A stretch of DNA of 7,444 nt from an uncultured Lachnospiraceae bacterium (GCA_947177515.1 CAMWUU010000173.1:1-7444); one strand, 5' to 3'. Shown: positions 1 through 6,153, counted from the first letter of the stretch. Notes: a model not told the origin generated them from the sequence alone. Numbers and translations are program-made.

Positions 1-287
1 TCGGTCATATCCACCAGTACCATATTGACGAAAGCAGTGTCCGCAGCGGATTCCATTTCAAAATCTTTCAGGATGGCAGCAGGATTGATTTCACCTAATG
101 AACTGGGAGCTGGTAGGGGATCGCCGTCACGCAGAGCAGTAAACAGATGCAGGCCGCAGGCATCTTGAGCCATGCGCATAGCGTCCGCCACATTATCCCC
201 AAAAGTTGCGAGGTTACCCAAATCGGGGAAAATGACTGATATTTTGCCCTCTTCCTCATAGAAAACAGCCGGGTACACATAATTCAT
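1..287 (-). CDS. hicB: HicB-family antitoxin, C-terminus cut off by the window edge
   Basis: Antitoxin of a HicAB type II toxin-antitoxin module; in the family it binds HicA to neutralise it, and the complex represses its own promoter. The 95 visible residues begin MNYVYPAVFYEEEGKISVIF and continue with PDLGNLATFGDNVADAMRMA, the usual HicB N-terminal pattern (a beta strand with an F/Y-P-D-L motif, then a helix rich in A/D/E). The DNA-binding C-terminal part, if present, lies beyond position 1. The start at 287 is chosen because AAAGGAG (297-303) lies 9 bases upstream. It follows hicA by 43 bases, in the usual toxin-first order, and probably shares its mRNA. An overlapping frame over 95-280 is a shadow. 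Family assignment is firm because of the adjacent HicA; the type of DNA-binding domain (HTH or ribbon-helix-helix) cannot be seen. Confidence 0.88.
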   Translation of the reverse strand, partial: MNYVYPAVFYEEEGKISVIFPDLGNLATFGDNVADAMRMAQDACGLHLFTALRDGDPLPAPSSLGEINPAAILKDFEMESAADTAFVNMVLVDMT

Positions 288-330
288 AAATCAATGCTCC
301 TTTCCGTGATTTATTTTAAGGGGCAGGGGC

Positions 331-513
331 TTATTTCAGTCCCGCCTGATTTCGTATGGATTTAACAATACTTTTCGGGATGTCACCTGGATGATTCGGG
401 ACGCTTACTTTTCCGGACTTTGTTGGGTGTTTGTATTGGTAATGTGAGCCGCTTATATCTGACACGTACCATCCATCATCCTTTAGCATCCGGTCGGCTT
501 CTCTGAATCTCAT
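331..513 (-). CDS. hicA: HicA-family toxin (mRNA interferase)
   Basis: Small toxin of the HicAB module. HicA proteins have a double-stranded-RNA-binding-like fold and cleave mRNA without the ribosome, using one conserved histidine. The 60-residue product starts MRFREADRMLKDDGWYVSDI and has the family signature G-S-H-Y-Q-Y-K-H-P at residues 22-30, with the expected catalytic His at 24, then GKVSVPNHPGDIP and a closing helix IVKSIRNQAGLK. Length is typical (about 60 residues). A longer frame opens at 546, but the start at 513 is preferred because AAGGAGG (522-528) lies 8 bases upstream and because the upstream extension would begin before the predicted transcription start. The key His is present and there is no frameshift, so the toxin appears intact. 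It lies upstream of hicB under the promoter at 537-565. Confidence 0.93.
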   Translation of the reverse strand: MRFREADRMLKDDGWYVSDISGSHYQYKHPTKSGKVSVPNHPGDIPKSIVKSIRNQAGLK

Positions 514-536
514 GTATGTTTCCTCCTTACAATTAT

Positions 537-565
537 ATAATAACACGTATTTTACGTATTATCAA
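537..565 (-). promoter_or_regulatory. Predicted sigma-A promoter of hicAB
   Basis: On the minus strand TTGATA (560-565) and TATTAT (537-542) are separated by exactly 17 bases. Transcription would start near 530, giving a very short leader in which the AAGGAGG site lies almost at the 5' end. A TATAAT also occurs at 532-537, but it is 22 bases from the -35 box and so is less likely. The spacer is almost filled by one copy of an ACGTATTTTACGTA repeat, suggesting repression by blocking RNA polymerase. Confidence 0.7.
545..558. promoter_or_regulatory. Operator-like repeat, copy 1, inside the hicAB promoter
   Basis: ACGTATTTTACGTA, nearly symmetric (ACGTA, four T, ACGTA; TACGTA is itself a palindrome). 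It lies between the -35 and -10 boxes of the hicAB promoter. HicB proteins repress their own operon, so this is a plausible HicB or HicAB site. The binding role is inferred; the repeat and its position are seen directly. Confidence 0.6.
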
Positions 566-584
566 GAGAAAAACATAAAAAATA

Positions 585-599
585 TACGTATTTTACGTA
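585..599. promoter_or_regulatory. Operator-like repeat, copy 2, upstream of the hicAB -35 box
   Basis: TACGTATTTTACGTA, identical to copy 1 over 14 bases and one symmetric base longer (TACGTA, three T, TACGTA). It begins 41 bases from copy 1, close to four helical turns, so both copies present the same face of the DNA. This would suit cooperative binding by an oligomeric HicAB complex. Confidence 0.55.
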
Positions 600-663
600 G
601 ATAGTATATGCAGATACTGTGAAAGTATGCAGACTGGCAGCAGTACACAAAGGCATCTTTAAC

Positions 664-680
664 AGTGGGAAATAGTGGGA
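664..680. repeat. Short direct repeat AGTGGGA, 10-bp period
   Basis: AGTGGGA occurs at 664-670 and 674-680, separated by AAT. It lies between the hicAB control region and the end of the XRE remnant. Function unknown; it could be a leftover regulator site or chance. Confidence 0.3.
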
Positions 681-697
681 TTGCGCCGCCTACTGCC

Positions 698-818
698 TTA
701 TTCCATTTTATTATCCGGCACATATTCCATTAAATCCCCCGGCTGGCAGTCAAGGTATTCGCAAAGATTACTGATTGTGCGTGTATCTATAATTCCATGA
801 CCTTGTTGCAACTTTTTT
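698..818 (-). pseudogene. 3' remnant of a small XRE/Cro-family HTH repressor
   Basis: About 40 C-terminal residues of a short XRE-type regulator, reading from KKLQQGHGIIDTRTI through SNLCEYLDCQPGDLMEYVPD to KME and a TAA at 698-700. The last helix followed by L-x-C-Q-P-G-D-L-x-E-Y is the characteristic ending of the ~70-residue single-domain repressors common in Firmicutes. The helix-turn-helix core and the start are missing: upstream of about 818 this frame becomes the out-of-frame shadow of the methyltransferase remnant. The break falls at a run of six T (813-818), suggesting a deletion through short homology. It cannot make a working DNA-binding protein. Confidence 0.72.
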
Positions 819-1361
819 AAATAATCCCATTGCCGCAAAAATAAAATACAGATTAGGCGCACCATAACAAATGTTTTGCATTGCTGTTGCCTCTGGCGCA
901 TCCTTCGATATTTTCATGTAGGGCGGATTACCAATTACAAAATCATATTTTACAGGGTTAGGATTACTACCTAACATAGAATTAAAGTCCAAATACTGGC
1001 TTGTTATATAGTTATCAGTAATAATCTTTATCTGAATATTTTTTTCAGAATTGTCTTTACAGGCCATCAGATTTTCTTTTAACAAACTCAAAATATTGTT
1101 ATCATTCTCATAACAAGTCAGCTCTATCATCTGGACAGAACCTATCTGCTCCAATCGTTCTAAAACTGCACATGACAATATACCCGATCCTGCACCTGCA
1201 TCCAAAATACGTACCATACACAAATCTTCAGGGATAGTAAATAATCCAGCCATAAAACGTGCAGTTTCTTTACTTGTAAAAAATTGACCGAATTTTTTAC
1301 GCTCTTTTTTAGGCATACTATCAATATATTTATTTGTACGTTCAATAATGTAATCTAACAT
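768..1361 (-). pseudogene. Truncated N6-adenine DNA methyltransferase of a restriction-modification system
   Basis: N-terminal third of a type II-like adenine methyltransferase. The frame gives 197 residues from ATG 1361 (GTG at 1364 is an alternative; AAGG lies 6 bases upstream of the ATG). Residues 24-37 hold FGQFFTSKETARFM; motif I for S-adenosylmethionine is LDAGAGSG at 53-60; the catalytic motif IV is IGNPPY at 143-148; GAPNLYFIFAAMG at 167-179 matches the region just after it in Eco57I- and BsuBI/PstI-like enzymes. From about residue 181 the sequence departs into an out-of-frame reading of the XRE remnant and stops at 768. Such enzymes are usually around 500 residues, so the target-recognition part is gone. 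No endonuclease gene is visible. The region appears more AT-rich than the genes at 1483-3760. The subfamily is a judgement from memory of the pattern. Confidence 0.8.
813..818. other. Deletion junction joining methyltransferase and XRE remnants
   Basis: A run of six T on the plus strand (AAAAAA in the coding sense) marks the change: methyltransferase-like sequence in one frame upstream, XRE-like sequence in a different frame downstream. The likely history is a deletion that removed the methyltransferase C-terminus and the XRE N-terminus, perhaps with an endonuclease gene between them. Confidence 0.55.
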
Positions 1362-1482
1362 CACTTACCTTATTCTCCATAGCACAACTATTTTATTCCA
1401 TACACATCAAAAATATCGTAACATTTATATTTTTTGGGGCAATTATTTTGAATCATTTTTTCATTCAATTTTTTCTTTCCCC

Positions 1483-3075
1483 TCACCTTAACTTTGGTAT
1501 TGTCACAATAAAACTCGTCCCCTTCGTGTACTGTGTACGGATTTTAATCCGCCCGGTATGCGCCATAATAATCAGTTTTGCAATCGAAAGCCCCAGACCA
1601 TGCCCCTCAATTTTTTTATCGCGCACATCATCCGCCCGGTAAAAACGGCTGAAAATATTATCAAGGTCTTTCCCCCTCATGCCAATACCGGTATCCTCAA
1701 CTGTAATAACACAGTCGCCCTGACGGTTCTCACAGGAAATGCGTATGGTGTCGCCATCCTCCGTATATTTCTGGGCATTATCTAGGAAGACACGGATCGC
1801 CTGTTTCAGTGCCTGTCTGTCACCATAAACTCGGACAGCCTCAAGAAGTGGTGCCTCAATATTTCGGTTCTGCGCAACAAGACGCGTTTCTTTTACCATT
1901 TCCTCGACAATCGGTTTCATGTTGAACTGCTCTTTTTTTAGTTTCAATGTTTTCTTGTCATGGCGCGACAAAAACAAAAGCTTTTCAACCAGATCCTGCA
2001 TTTGCAGGGCTTCATTGGATATCGCCTCGACAGACTCCTCCAGTACAGCCTCATCCTTACTGCCCCAGCGTTTCAAAAGATTGGCATAACCCTGCACCAC
2101 TGCAATGGGGGTGCGCAGTTCATGGGAAGCGTCGGAAACAAACTGTTTCTGGCTCTCGTAGGAAGTTTCCAGGCGGTCAAGCGTATCGTTAAAAGTTTCT
2201 GCAAGTTCACGCAGCTCGTCCGTGACTCCGGAAGGATTCAAGCGCTCACTGTGAAGGTTATTCACTGTAATACGGTTGATCGTATCCGACATTTCCTTGA
2301 TTGGCGTAAGCATGCGTACATTCTGCCCCCGCGCTTCATGCAGGATAAAAAAGACAATGATCGCATAGAGAAACGACATGTTAAGGATCAGCTTCCACAT
2401 CCGGTTGTAATCCCCCGACATATTATAACCGTATACCATCTCATATTCTGTCCCGCAAAAAGGAAATACACGGCGGGAATTAATAATAATATGGTGCTCT
2501 TTATCCGAGAAATCCACATGAAGATCCTTAAAAAACAAAAACCCCTTTACTTTAAAATTTGTATCATCGTAAAGGATCTTCCCGCTTTCTTTTTCCTGGA
2601 TAATCAAGGATACCCCCCGTCCTGTGAAAGGATTCAGATAGTCTTTTTGCGCTGCAAGCCATGTATTAAAACTTTCTTTCGCATAAATACCAGTTATAGA
2701 AGGCTCCCCGCTGTTTTTGCTTTTGCCCTGCTCCCCACCCACGGGAAGTTCCCCTGCGCCCACATGATCCTGCTGCCCCTGCCCAACAAATTTCCCAATC
2801 GCTGCGCCGGACTGTGCCGCCGCCACATCCAGAACCGCTGCGGTCACATGATGAGCCAGGGCACTGTACTCCTCCGTCTGGACATTCAGGTACAGAACCA
2901 GGAAAACTCCCATAAAAATCACCCCGTTAACCACCATCAGCTTCAGATAATTCAAAGTAATGCGCAGGCTCATGGACAGCCGAAGCCTTCCAAGAAACGC
3001 ATCCCTCCTTTTCTTTAATGGCAACCATGTCTTTTGTAAAAAAAATCGTAATCCCCCTGTCAGTTTATTTTTCAT
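1483..3075 (-). CDS. Two-component sensor histidine kinase (HAMP, HisKA, HATPase_c)
   Basis: Membrane sensor kinase that should autophosphorylate and pass phosphate to the OmpR-type regulator encoded just upstream. The 530-residue product has a basic N-terminus, a first membrane helix at about 46-64, an extracytoplasmic sensor segment at about 65-227, a second helix at about 228-246, and a HAMP linker to about 300. The HisKA box is FVSDASHELRTP with phospho-acceptor His318. The ATPase domain has the N box LDNAQKYT (431-438), G1 DTGIGM (461-466), F box FSRFYRAD (475-482) and G2 GHGLGL (491-496), so all catalytic elements are present. Residues 90-128 are a Gly/Gln/Glu-rich stretch, unusual for a folded sensor domain. 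ATG 3075 overlaps the regulator gene by 11 bases and suits translational coupling; GTG 3099 has no ribosome site. The signal sensed is unknown. Confidence 0.93.
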   Translation of the reverse strand: MKNKLTGGLRFFLQKTWLPLKKRRDAFLGRLRLSMSLRITLNYLKLMVVNGVIFMGVFLVLYLNVQTEEYSALAHHVTAAVLDVAAAQSGAAIGKFVGQGQQDHVGAGELPVGGEQGKSKNSGEPSITGIYAKESFNTWLAAQKDYLNPFTGRGVSLIIQEKESGKILYDDTNFKVKGFLFFKDLHVDFSDKEHHIIINSRRVFPFCGTEYEMVYGYNMSGDYNRMWKLILNMSFLYAIIVFFILHEARGQNVRMLTPIKEMSDTINRITVNNLHSERLNPSGVTDELRELAETFNDTLDRLETSYESQKQFVSDASHELRTPIAVVQGYANLLKRWGSKDEAVLEESVEAISNEALQMQDLVEKLLFLSRHDKKTLKLKKEQFNMKPIVEEMVKETRLVAQNRNIEAPLLEAVRVYGDRQALKQAIRVFLDNAQKYTEDGDTIRISCENRQGDCVITVEDTGIGMRGKDLDNIFSRFYRADDVRDKKIEGHGLGLSIAKLIIMAHTGRIKIRTQYTKGTSFIVTIPKLR

Positions 3076-3760
3076 CCTTAATAATATACCCCACTCCACG
3101 CACTGTACTAATCACATGCACCCCAAACCGGTCATCAATTTTCTGGCGCAGGTAACGAATATAAACATCGACCACATTGGTATCGCCAAAATATTCATAA
3201 CCCCACACATTATTTAGAAGCTGTTCGCGTGTCACCGCAATATTTTTATTTTTCAGAAGATATTCCAGAAGTTCGTATTCTTTTTTTGTTAGGCTAAGCT
3301 CCTCTTCCCCAAAATAAGCCGAGTGCCGTCCAAGCTTTAGGCATAGTTTTCCAAAAGAAAGCTCATCCTTCTTTGGTGCTTCCGACTCGGCAGAATGCTT
3401 TGCATGTCGATTTAGCGCTACACGGATACGCGCCAGCAGTTCCTCGATTGCAAACGGTTTTGTCATATAATCGTCCGCTCCCATATCAAGCCCCGCCACC
3501 TTGTCCGTCACATCATCCTTCGCTGTCAGCATAATAATCGGAATTTCCGATTCCATACGCACCCTTCTGCATACTTCAATCCCCGAAAGCCCCGGCAGCA
3601 TAATATCCAACAACACCAGATCCACCCCTGAATGCAGCGCCATATCAAGCCCCGTCCTGCCATCGTTGGCAATCTCCACCTCATAACCTTCATATTTTAA
3701 TTCCAGTTCTACAAACCGGGCAATTTTTACCTCATCCTCAACAATCAATATTTTTGCCAT
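3065..3760 (-). CDS. OmpR/PhoB-family response regulator
   Basis: Transcription factor paired with the downstream sensor kinase. The receiver domain (about 1-118) has the acidic pair E8/D9, phospho-acceptor D52 in LLDIMLPG, T79 in MLTA and K101 in TKPF. The winged-helix output domain (about 133-228) has LSLTKKEYELLEYLL, TREQLLNNVWGYEYFGDTNV, VDVYIRYLRQKID and the closing STVRGVGYII, all typical of OmpR/PhoB. The 231-residue length is standard. The start at 3760 is fixed by GGAGG (3769-3773) 8 bases upstream. It is the first gene of a two-gene operon from the promoter at 3791-3819; its TAA overlaps the kinase start. The 17-bp repeat upstream is compatible with autoregulation. It most resembles ArlR/VanR-like regulators, but no target can be assigned. 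Confidence 0.95.
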   Translation of the reverse strand: MAKILIVEDEVKIARFVELELKYEGYEVEIANDGRTGLDMALHSGVDLVLLDIMLPGLSGIEVCRRVRMESEIPIIMLTAKDDVTDKVAGLDMGADDYMTKPFAIEELLARIRVALNRHAKHSAESEAPKKDELSFGKLCLKLGRHSAYFGEEELSLTKKEYELLEYLLKNKNIAVTREQLLNNVWGYEYFGDTNVVDVYIRYLRQKIDDRFGVHVISTVRGVGYIIKDEK

Positions 3761-3790
3761 CTGACAATCCTCCGCTATGATATTATTAAT

Positions 3791-3819
3791 ATTGTAACGT
3801 CAGAAAAATGAATATGCAA
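3791..3819 (-). promoter_or_regulatory. Predicted sigma-A promoter of the OmpR-type two-component operon
   Basis: On the minus strand TTGCAT (3814-3819) and TACAAT (3791-3796) are separated by exactly 17 bases. The start would be near 3784, about 24 bases before the regulator ATG. Copy 1 of the 17-bp repeat lies 10 bases upstream of the -35 box, a position suited to an activator. Confidence 0.72.
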
Positions 3820-3828
3820 GGCTTTCGG

Positions 3829-3845
3829 ATTAATGTTTCATTAAA
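3829..3845. repeat. Regulator-site-like 17-bp repeat, copy 1
   Basis: ATTAATGTTTCATTAAA; its core TTAATG-TTT-CATTAA is a perfect 6-bp inverted repeat. On the minus strand it also reads TTAAT, six bases, TTAAT, a direct repeat of 11-bp period like PhoB/OmpR-family half-sites. It lies just upstream of the two-component promoter. Binding by the encoded regulator is an inference. Confidence 0.6.
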
Positions 3846-3945
3846 ATTCCAAAAACTACAATCTAATCCCTGTAAACCCTGTTATGCTTCCCTGCTATTC
3901 TGCCGCCGTTTAGTGAACAATTCTTATTTCTAGCTTCGGAACTGA

Positions 3946-3962
3946 ATTAATGTTTCATTAAA
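3946..3962. repeat. Regulator-site-like 17-bp repeat, copy 2
   Basis: Identical to copy 1 over all 17 bases and 117 bases from it. It covers the last codons and the TAA of the GHKL kinase gene, so it is both coding and possibly regulatory. Identity across a coding and a non-coding site argues for selection on DNA binding or for a small duplication. Confidence 0.55.
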
Positions 3963-5230
3963 TATAATGCCAGACGTACCGTAAAAAATCCATCCTCCAA
4001 CTGATAATCATAAACTGCCCCGTATTTGCGCACAAAAGCCAAGACACTGCGGCTTCCATAACCATGTCCCTCCCCGCGCTTTGAGATGGGCAGATGATCC
4101 TCCCCAAACTCAACTTCATTTGTAAATGTATTTGATATTTCTACTGCAAGCTGTCCCTTGACGCGGCACGCAAAAATCCTGACAACCCCTGGCTGCCCTG
4201 CATCCGCCCCCGCCTCGCGCACAGCATTGCTCAACAAATTAGAGAGCACAACTGCAAACTCCACCTCATCAACAGGAAGTTCAGAAGGAACATCCATCTC
4301 GCAGTTAAACAAAACATTTCCCTTGCGGGCCTGTTTAGCATACTGTGTCACAATACTGTTAACTGCCACATTCTCACAATAAGCCTGCACTTTTAATTCC
4401 TCAAAGCGCGAAAGCGTCCCCTCCATGGCTTCCTTTAGTTTATGATACTCCCCATTCCTTAAATAACCTAATAATACCATTGCATGATGTTTTATATCGT
4501 GTCTAAGAATTGCATTTTTTTCATCGTTAACCCGCATAATTTCAAGTTGCTGCCGTATCCCATCCGCATACTTCTCCATTAATTCAATGTCATTTTTCTG
4601 TTTCTGGTATCTCTCATAACCGTCCATCGCACCAAAAAGTATGATATAGGAAGTAAACATCAGGAGAATCAGCAAAAAAATACCAAGCAGATTCTCCGGA
4701 TGCTCATGCACATCCGCAGGCCAGATTGTAATACTATACACCAGGACATAAAAAAGCAAAGGGATAATACACAACTTTATCCATATACTATCTTCCCGAT
4801 CCAACTGGCTTAAAAATGCCCTGCGCAATTTAAAATATAAAATCAGGAAAACAAACAGATGCATTGCCGCCGCAATCAAAATCCCTGCCAAAAAACATCC
4901 GCTCCACACATACGCCTCTAAACCGATCACTCCCCCAAAAAGTACATATGCCGCTCCAGTAAGGCCAACAAAAACCGCCCTCCCGTCATGATATTTACAA
5001 ATACCATATACTAAAAACTGGATCAGCATTCCCTGCAGCAGGATATTTGCAATATTGGCTCCTGCGGATCCATTTTGTAAAATCAGGAAGTAACTACAGA
5101 TAACGCATACAACTGTACAGGCAACAAACAAAAAGACTGTCTTCCAAAACTTTAATCTGCGCGGCAGGAAATTCAGATAAAAGACAAATATCCAGATCAA
5201 TGACATTTGGCTCAAGATAAAATCAAACAT
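3947..5230 (-). CDS. AgrC-like GHKL-domain sensor histidine kinase
   Basis: Polytopic membrane kinase of the class that senses secreted peptides (AgrC-like) and signals to LytTR regulators. The 427 residues hold about seven membrane helices: 5-22, 30-51, 58-78, 86-109, 111-133, 149-170 and 181-200. A coiled segment at about 203-237 leads to the phospho-acceptor box LRHDIKHHAMVLLGYL with His244, the N box SNLLSNAVREA (Asn335) and the G box GEGHGYGS (386-393), so the catalytic core looks complete. The start at 5230 has GAGGTGA 7 bases upstream, and this ribosome site overlaps the end of the LytTR gene, implying coupling. The preceding regulator is split by an amber codon, so this kinase may lack a working partner. 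The ligand is unknown and no AgrB/AgrD genes are nearby. Confidence 0.92.
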   Translation of the reverse strand: MFDFILSQMSLIWIFVFYLNFLPRRLKFWKTVFLFVACTVVCVICSYFLILQNGSAGANIANILLQGMLIQFLVYGICKYHDGRAVFVGLTGAAYVLFGGVIGLEAYVWSGCFLAGILIAAAMHLFVFLILYFKLRRAFLSQLDREDSIWIKLCIIPLLFYVLVYSITIWPADVHEHPENLLGIFLLILLMFTSYIILFGAMDGYERYQKQKNDIELMEKYADGIRQQLEIMRVNDEKNAILRHDIKHHAMVLLGYLRNGEYHKLKEAMEGTLSRFEELKVQAYCENVAVNSIVTQYAKQARKGNVLFNCEMDVPSELPVDEVEFAVVLSNLLSNAVREAGADAGQPGVVRIFACRVKGQLAVEISNTFTNEVEFGEDHLPISKRGEGHGYGSRSVLAFVRKYGAVYDYQLEDGFFTVRLALYLMKH

Positions 5231-5236
5231 TTACTT

Positions 5237-5521
5237 TCACCTCAGAGTCAGGTATTTTAAATAACGCTGTTTCACTTCCTGACTATTTCGTCTGCTAATG
5301 GGTATATCACTATCATTATCCATATGCAGCATTGAAGTAGTATAACTGGAAACATAGTCCAAGTTTACCACATAAGACTTGTGTGGCTGAATAAAATTGT
5401 CTTCCTGTAAAAGACATGCCACCTGTTTTTCAAACGAATCACGTATTCCGACACTTTGGTAGGTCTTCCCATTCTTTAGCGTAATCCACATTCTTCGCGC
5501 TACATTTTCCACATGCACAAT
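5237..5521 (-). pseudogene. LytTR DNA-binding half of an amber-split response regulator
   Basis: C-terminal LytTR domain in exactly the same frame as the receiver encoded upstream, separated only by the TAG at 5522-5524. Visible features are IVHVENVARRMWITLKNG, then GIRDSFEKQVACLLQEDNFI, then QPHKSYVVNLDYVSSY and the final IPISRRNSQEVKQRYLKYL; the F-x-x-P-H-K-S-Y-x-V-N and P-I-S-R-R elements are diagnostic of LytTR. No ribosome site precedes the GTG or ATG codons just after the stop (GTG 5518, ATG 5493), so independent translation is unlikely. With readthrough the full regulator would have 245 residues, the normal length for the AgrA/LytR class. It ends 6 bases before the kinase start. The domain itself shows no further damage. 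Confidence 0.8.
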
Positions 5522-5524
5522 CTA
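5522..5524 (-). other. In-frame amber codon between receiver and LytTR domains
   Basis: The coding strand reads AAT TAT TCA TAG ATT GTG CAT; homology continues on both sides with no frame change. A single base change from AAG, CAG or GAG would explain it, and the family often has a charged residue there (e.g. S-E/D/K-I). The ten other stop codons visible in this window are TAA or TGA, none TAG. Confidence 0.85.
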
Positions 5525-5974
5525 TGAATAATTGATATTTACACACCCTTTTTTCGTATTGACTTCAAACAGTTTATCTTTTCTGGTAAGTAAATGTGCA
5601 GTAACAAAATCAAGCATTTCATATATGGACTCTTCCGTAAGCGGCTTTAAAAGATAACGCACCGCCCGGACATGATAAGCTTTCAGGGCAAATTCCGTGG
5701 AAGAAGTGACAAAGACAATCGGCACATCCTTATTCCTGCTGCGGATTGTTTCCGCCAATTCAATCCCGTTTTTGCCCTCCATCACAATATCAAGAAGCAA
5801 AAGGTCAATATCCAGAAGTTCCCCTCCCGCCAGTTCTTCCATCAGTTCCTCTGCCGAACTACAGGTATATATCTCCATGCGCCTTTCTTTTTCCCTGCTA
5901 TAAGCAAGCAATAAATCCTTTATCTGCTCAAGGCTCGCCTGGTCATCATCACACACTACAATCCTCATATTCAT
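5522..5974 (-). CDS. Receiver half of an AgrA/LytR-type response regulator, ended by an in-frame TAG
   Basis: 150 residues of a receiver domain that should accept phosphate from the GHKL kinase downstream. It has the acidic pair D9/D10 in VVCDDD, phospho-acceptor D62 in LLLLDIVM, T90 in FVTSS and K110 in LLKPL. It runs on into KKGCVNINYS, the first strand of the LytTR domain, then hits TAG. The frame is open up to 6061, but the promoter at 6042-6070 lies inside that extension, so the upstream starts are not transcribed. ATG 5974 (MNMRIVV) is chosen with GGGAG 11 bases upstream; ATG 5968 is an alternative. If the stop is real, the product is a receiver without DNA-binding output. Confidence 0.85.
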   Translation of the reverse strand: MNMRIVVCDDDQASLEQIKDLLLAYSREKERRMEIYTCSSAEELMEELAGGELLDIDLLLLDIVMEGKNGIELAETIRSRNKDVPIVFVTSSTEFALKAYHVRAVRYLLKPLTEESIYEMLDFVTAHLLTRKDKLFEVNTKKGCVNINYS

Positions 5975-6041
5975 TATGGTATCTTCTCCCGTAATACTCA
6001 TGCAGCTTATATTTGCACGATTAATAATGACTTCTTCCATA

Positions 6042-6070
6042 ATTATATCATAAATTAACATTATTTACAA
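6042..6070 (-). promoter_or_regulatory. Predicted promoter of the LytTR regulator/GHKL kinase operon
   Basis: On the minus strand TTGTAA (6065-6070) and a perfect TATAAT (6042-6047) have a 17-base spacer, and TGA directly before TATAAT makes an extended -10. The start would be near 6035, giving a leader of about 60 bases before the ATG at 5974. Confidence 0.75.
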
Positions 6071-6115
6071 TAATTTTCTTTCGATTAACAATCATTGTAA
6101 TAAGTTACCGACAAT
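6067..6115 (-). promoter_or_regulatory. Three spaced ATTGT boxes, possible LytTR-regulator sites
   Basis: On the minus strand ATTGT occurs at 6111-6115, 6088-6092 and 6067-6071, offset by 23 and 21 bases. LytTR regulators typically bind two ~9-bp direct repeats with about 21-22 bp period near the -35 box. The middle box, ATTGTTAAT, is the closest to the published LytTR pattern (GTT-N-A-T core); the others fit less well. ACAAT-C-ATTGT (6088-6098) is also a short palindrome. Autoregulation is an inference. Confidence 0.35.
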
Positions 6116-6153
6116 ATTTATTTACAAGTTCATTTATTATTTTAACACCTCCC

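Noticed and set aside
545..599. The two ACGTATTTTACGTA copies as a CRISPR or tandem array
   Set aside because: Only two copies, repeat too short, no cas genes; their place in the promoter fits operators better.
1362..1380. Short minus-strand frame starting ATGGAGAATAAGG just upstream of the methyltransferase remnant
   Set aside because: It ends after 12 codons (MENKVSDVRLHY) and has no clear ribosome site; probably chance.
1448..1468. Inverted repeat TTGAAT...ATTCAA followed by T residues on the plus strand
   Set aside because: The stem is only 6 bp and AT-rich, and no plus-strand gene ends there; in the minus direction no T run follows.
1960..3018. Long plus-strand frame of 352 codons opposite the sensor kinase
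   Set aside because: It is the antisense shadow of a gene with full kinase motifs; its translation has no recognisable domain and no good ribosome site.
3808..3933. Plus-strand 41-codon frame (starts MNMQGFRINV, three Cys) in the gap between the two signalling operons, a possible peptide signal
   Set aside because: No ribosome site upstream, it overlaps the promoter and the 17-bp repeat of the minus-strand operon, and it has no signal-peptide or AgrD-like pattern.
5975..6061. N-terminal extension MLIYDIIMEEV of the receiver protein
   Set aside because: The predicted -10 box lies inside this stretch, so it would not be transcribed, and receiver homology starts at MRIVVCDDD.
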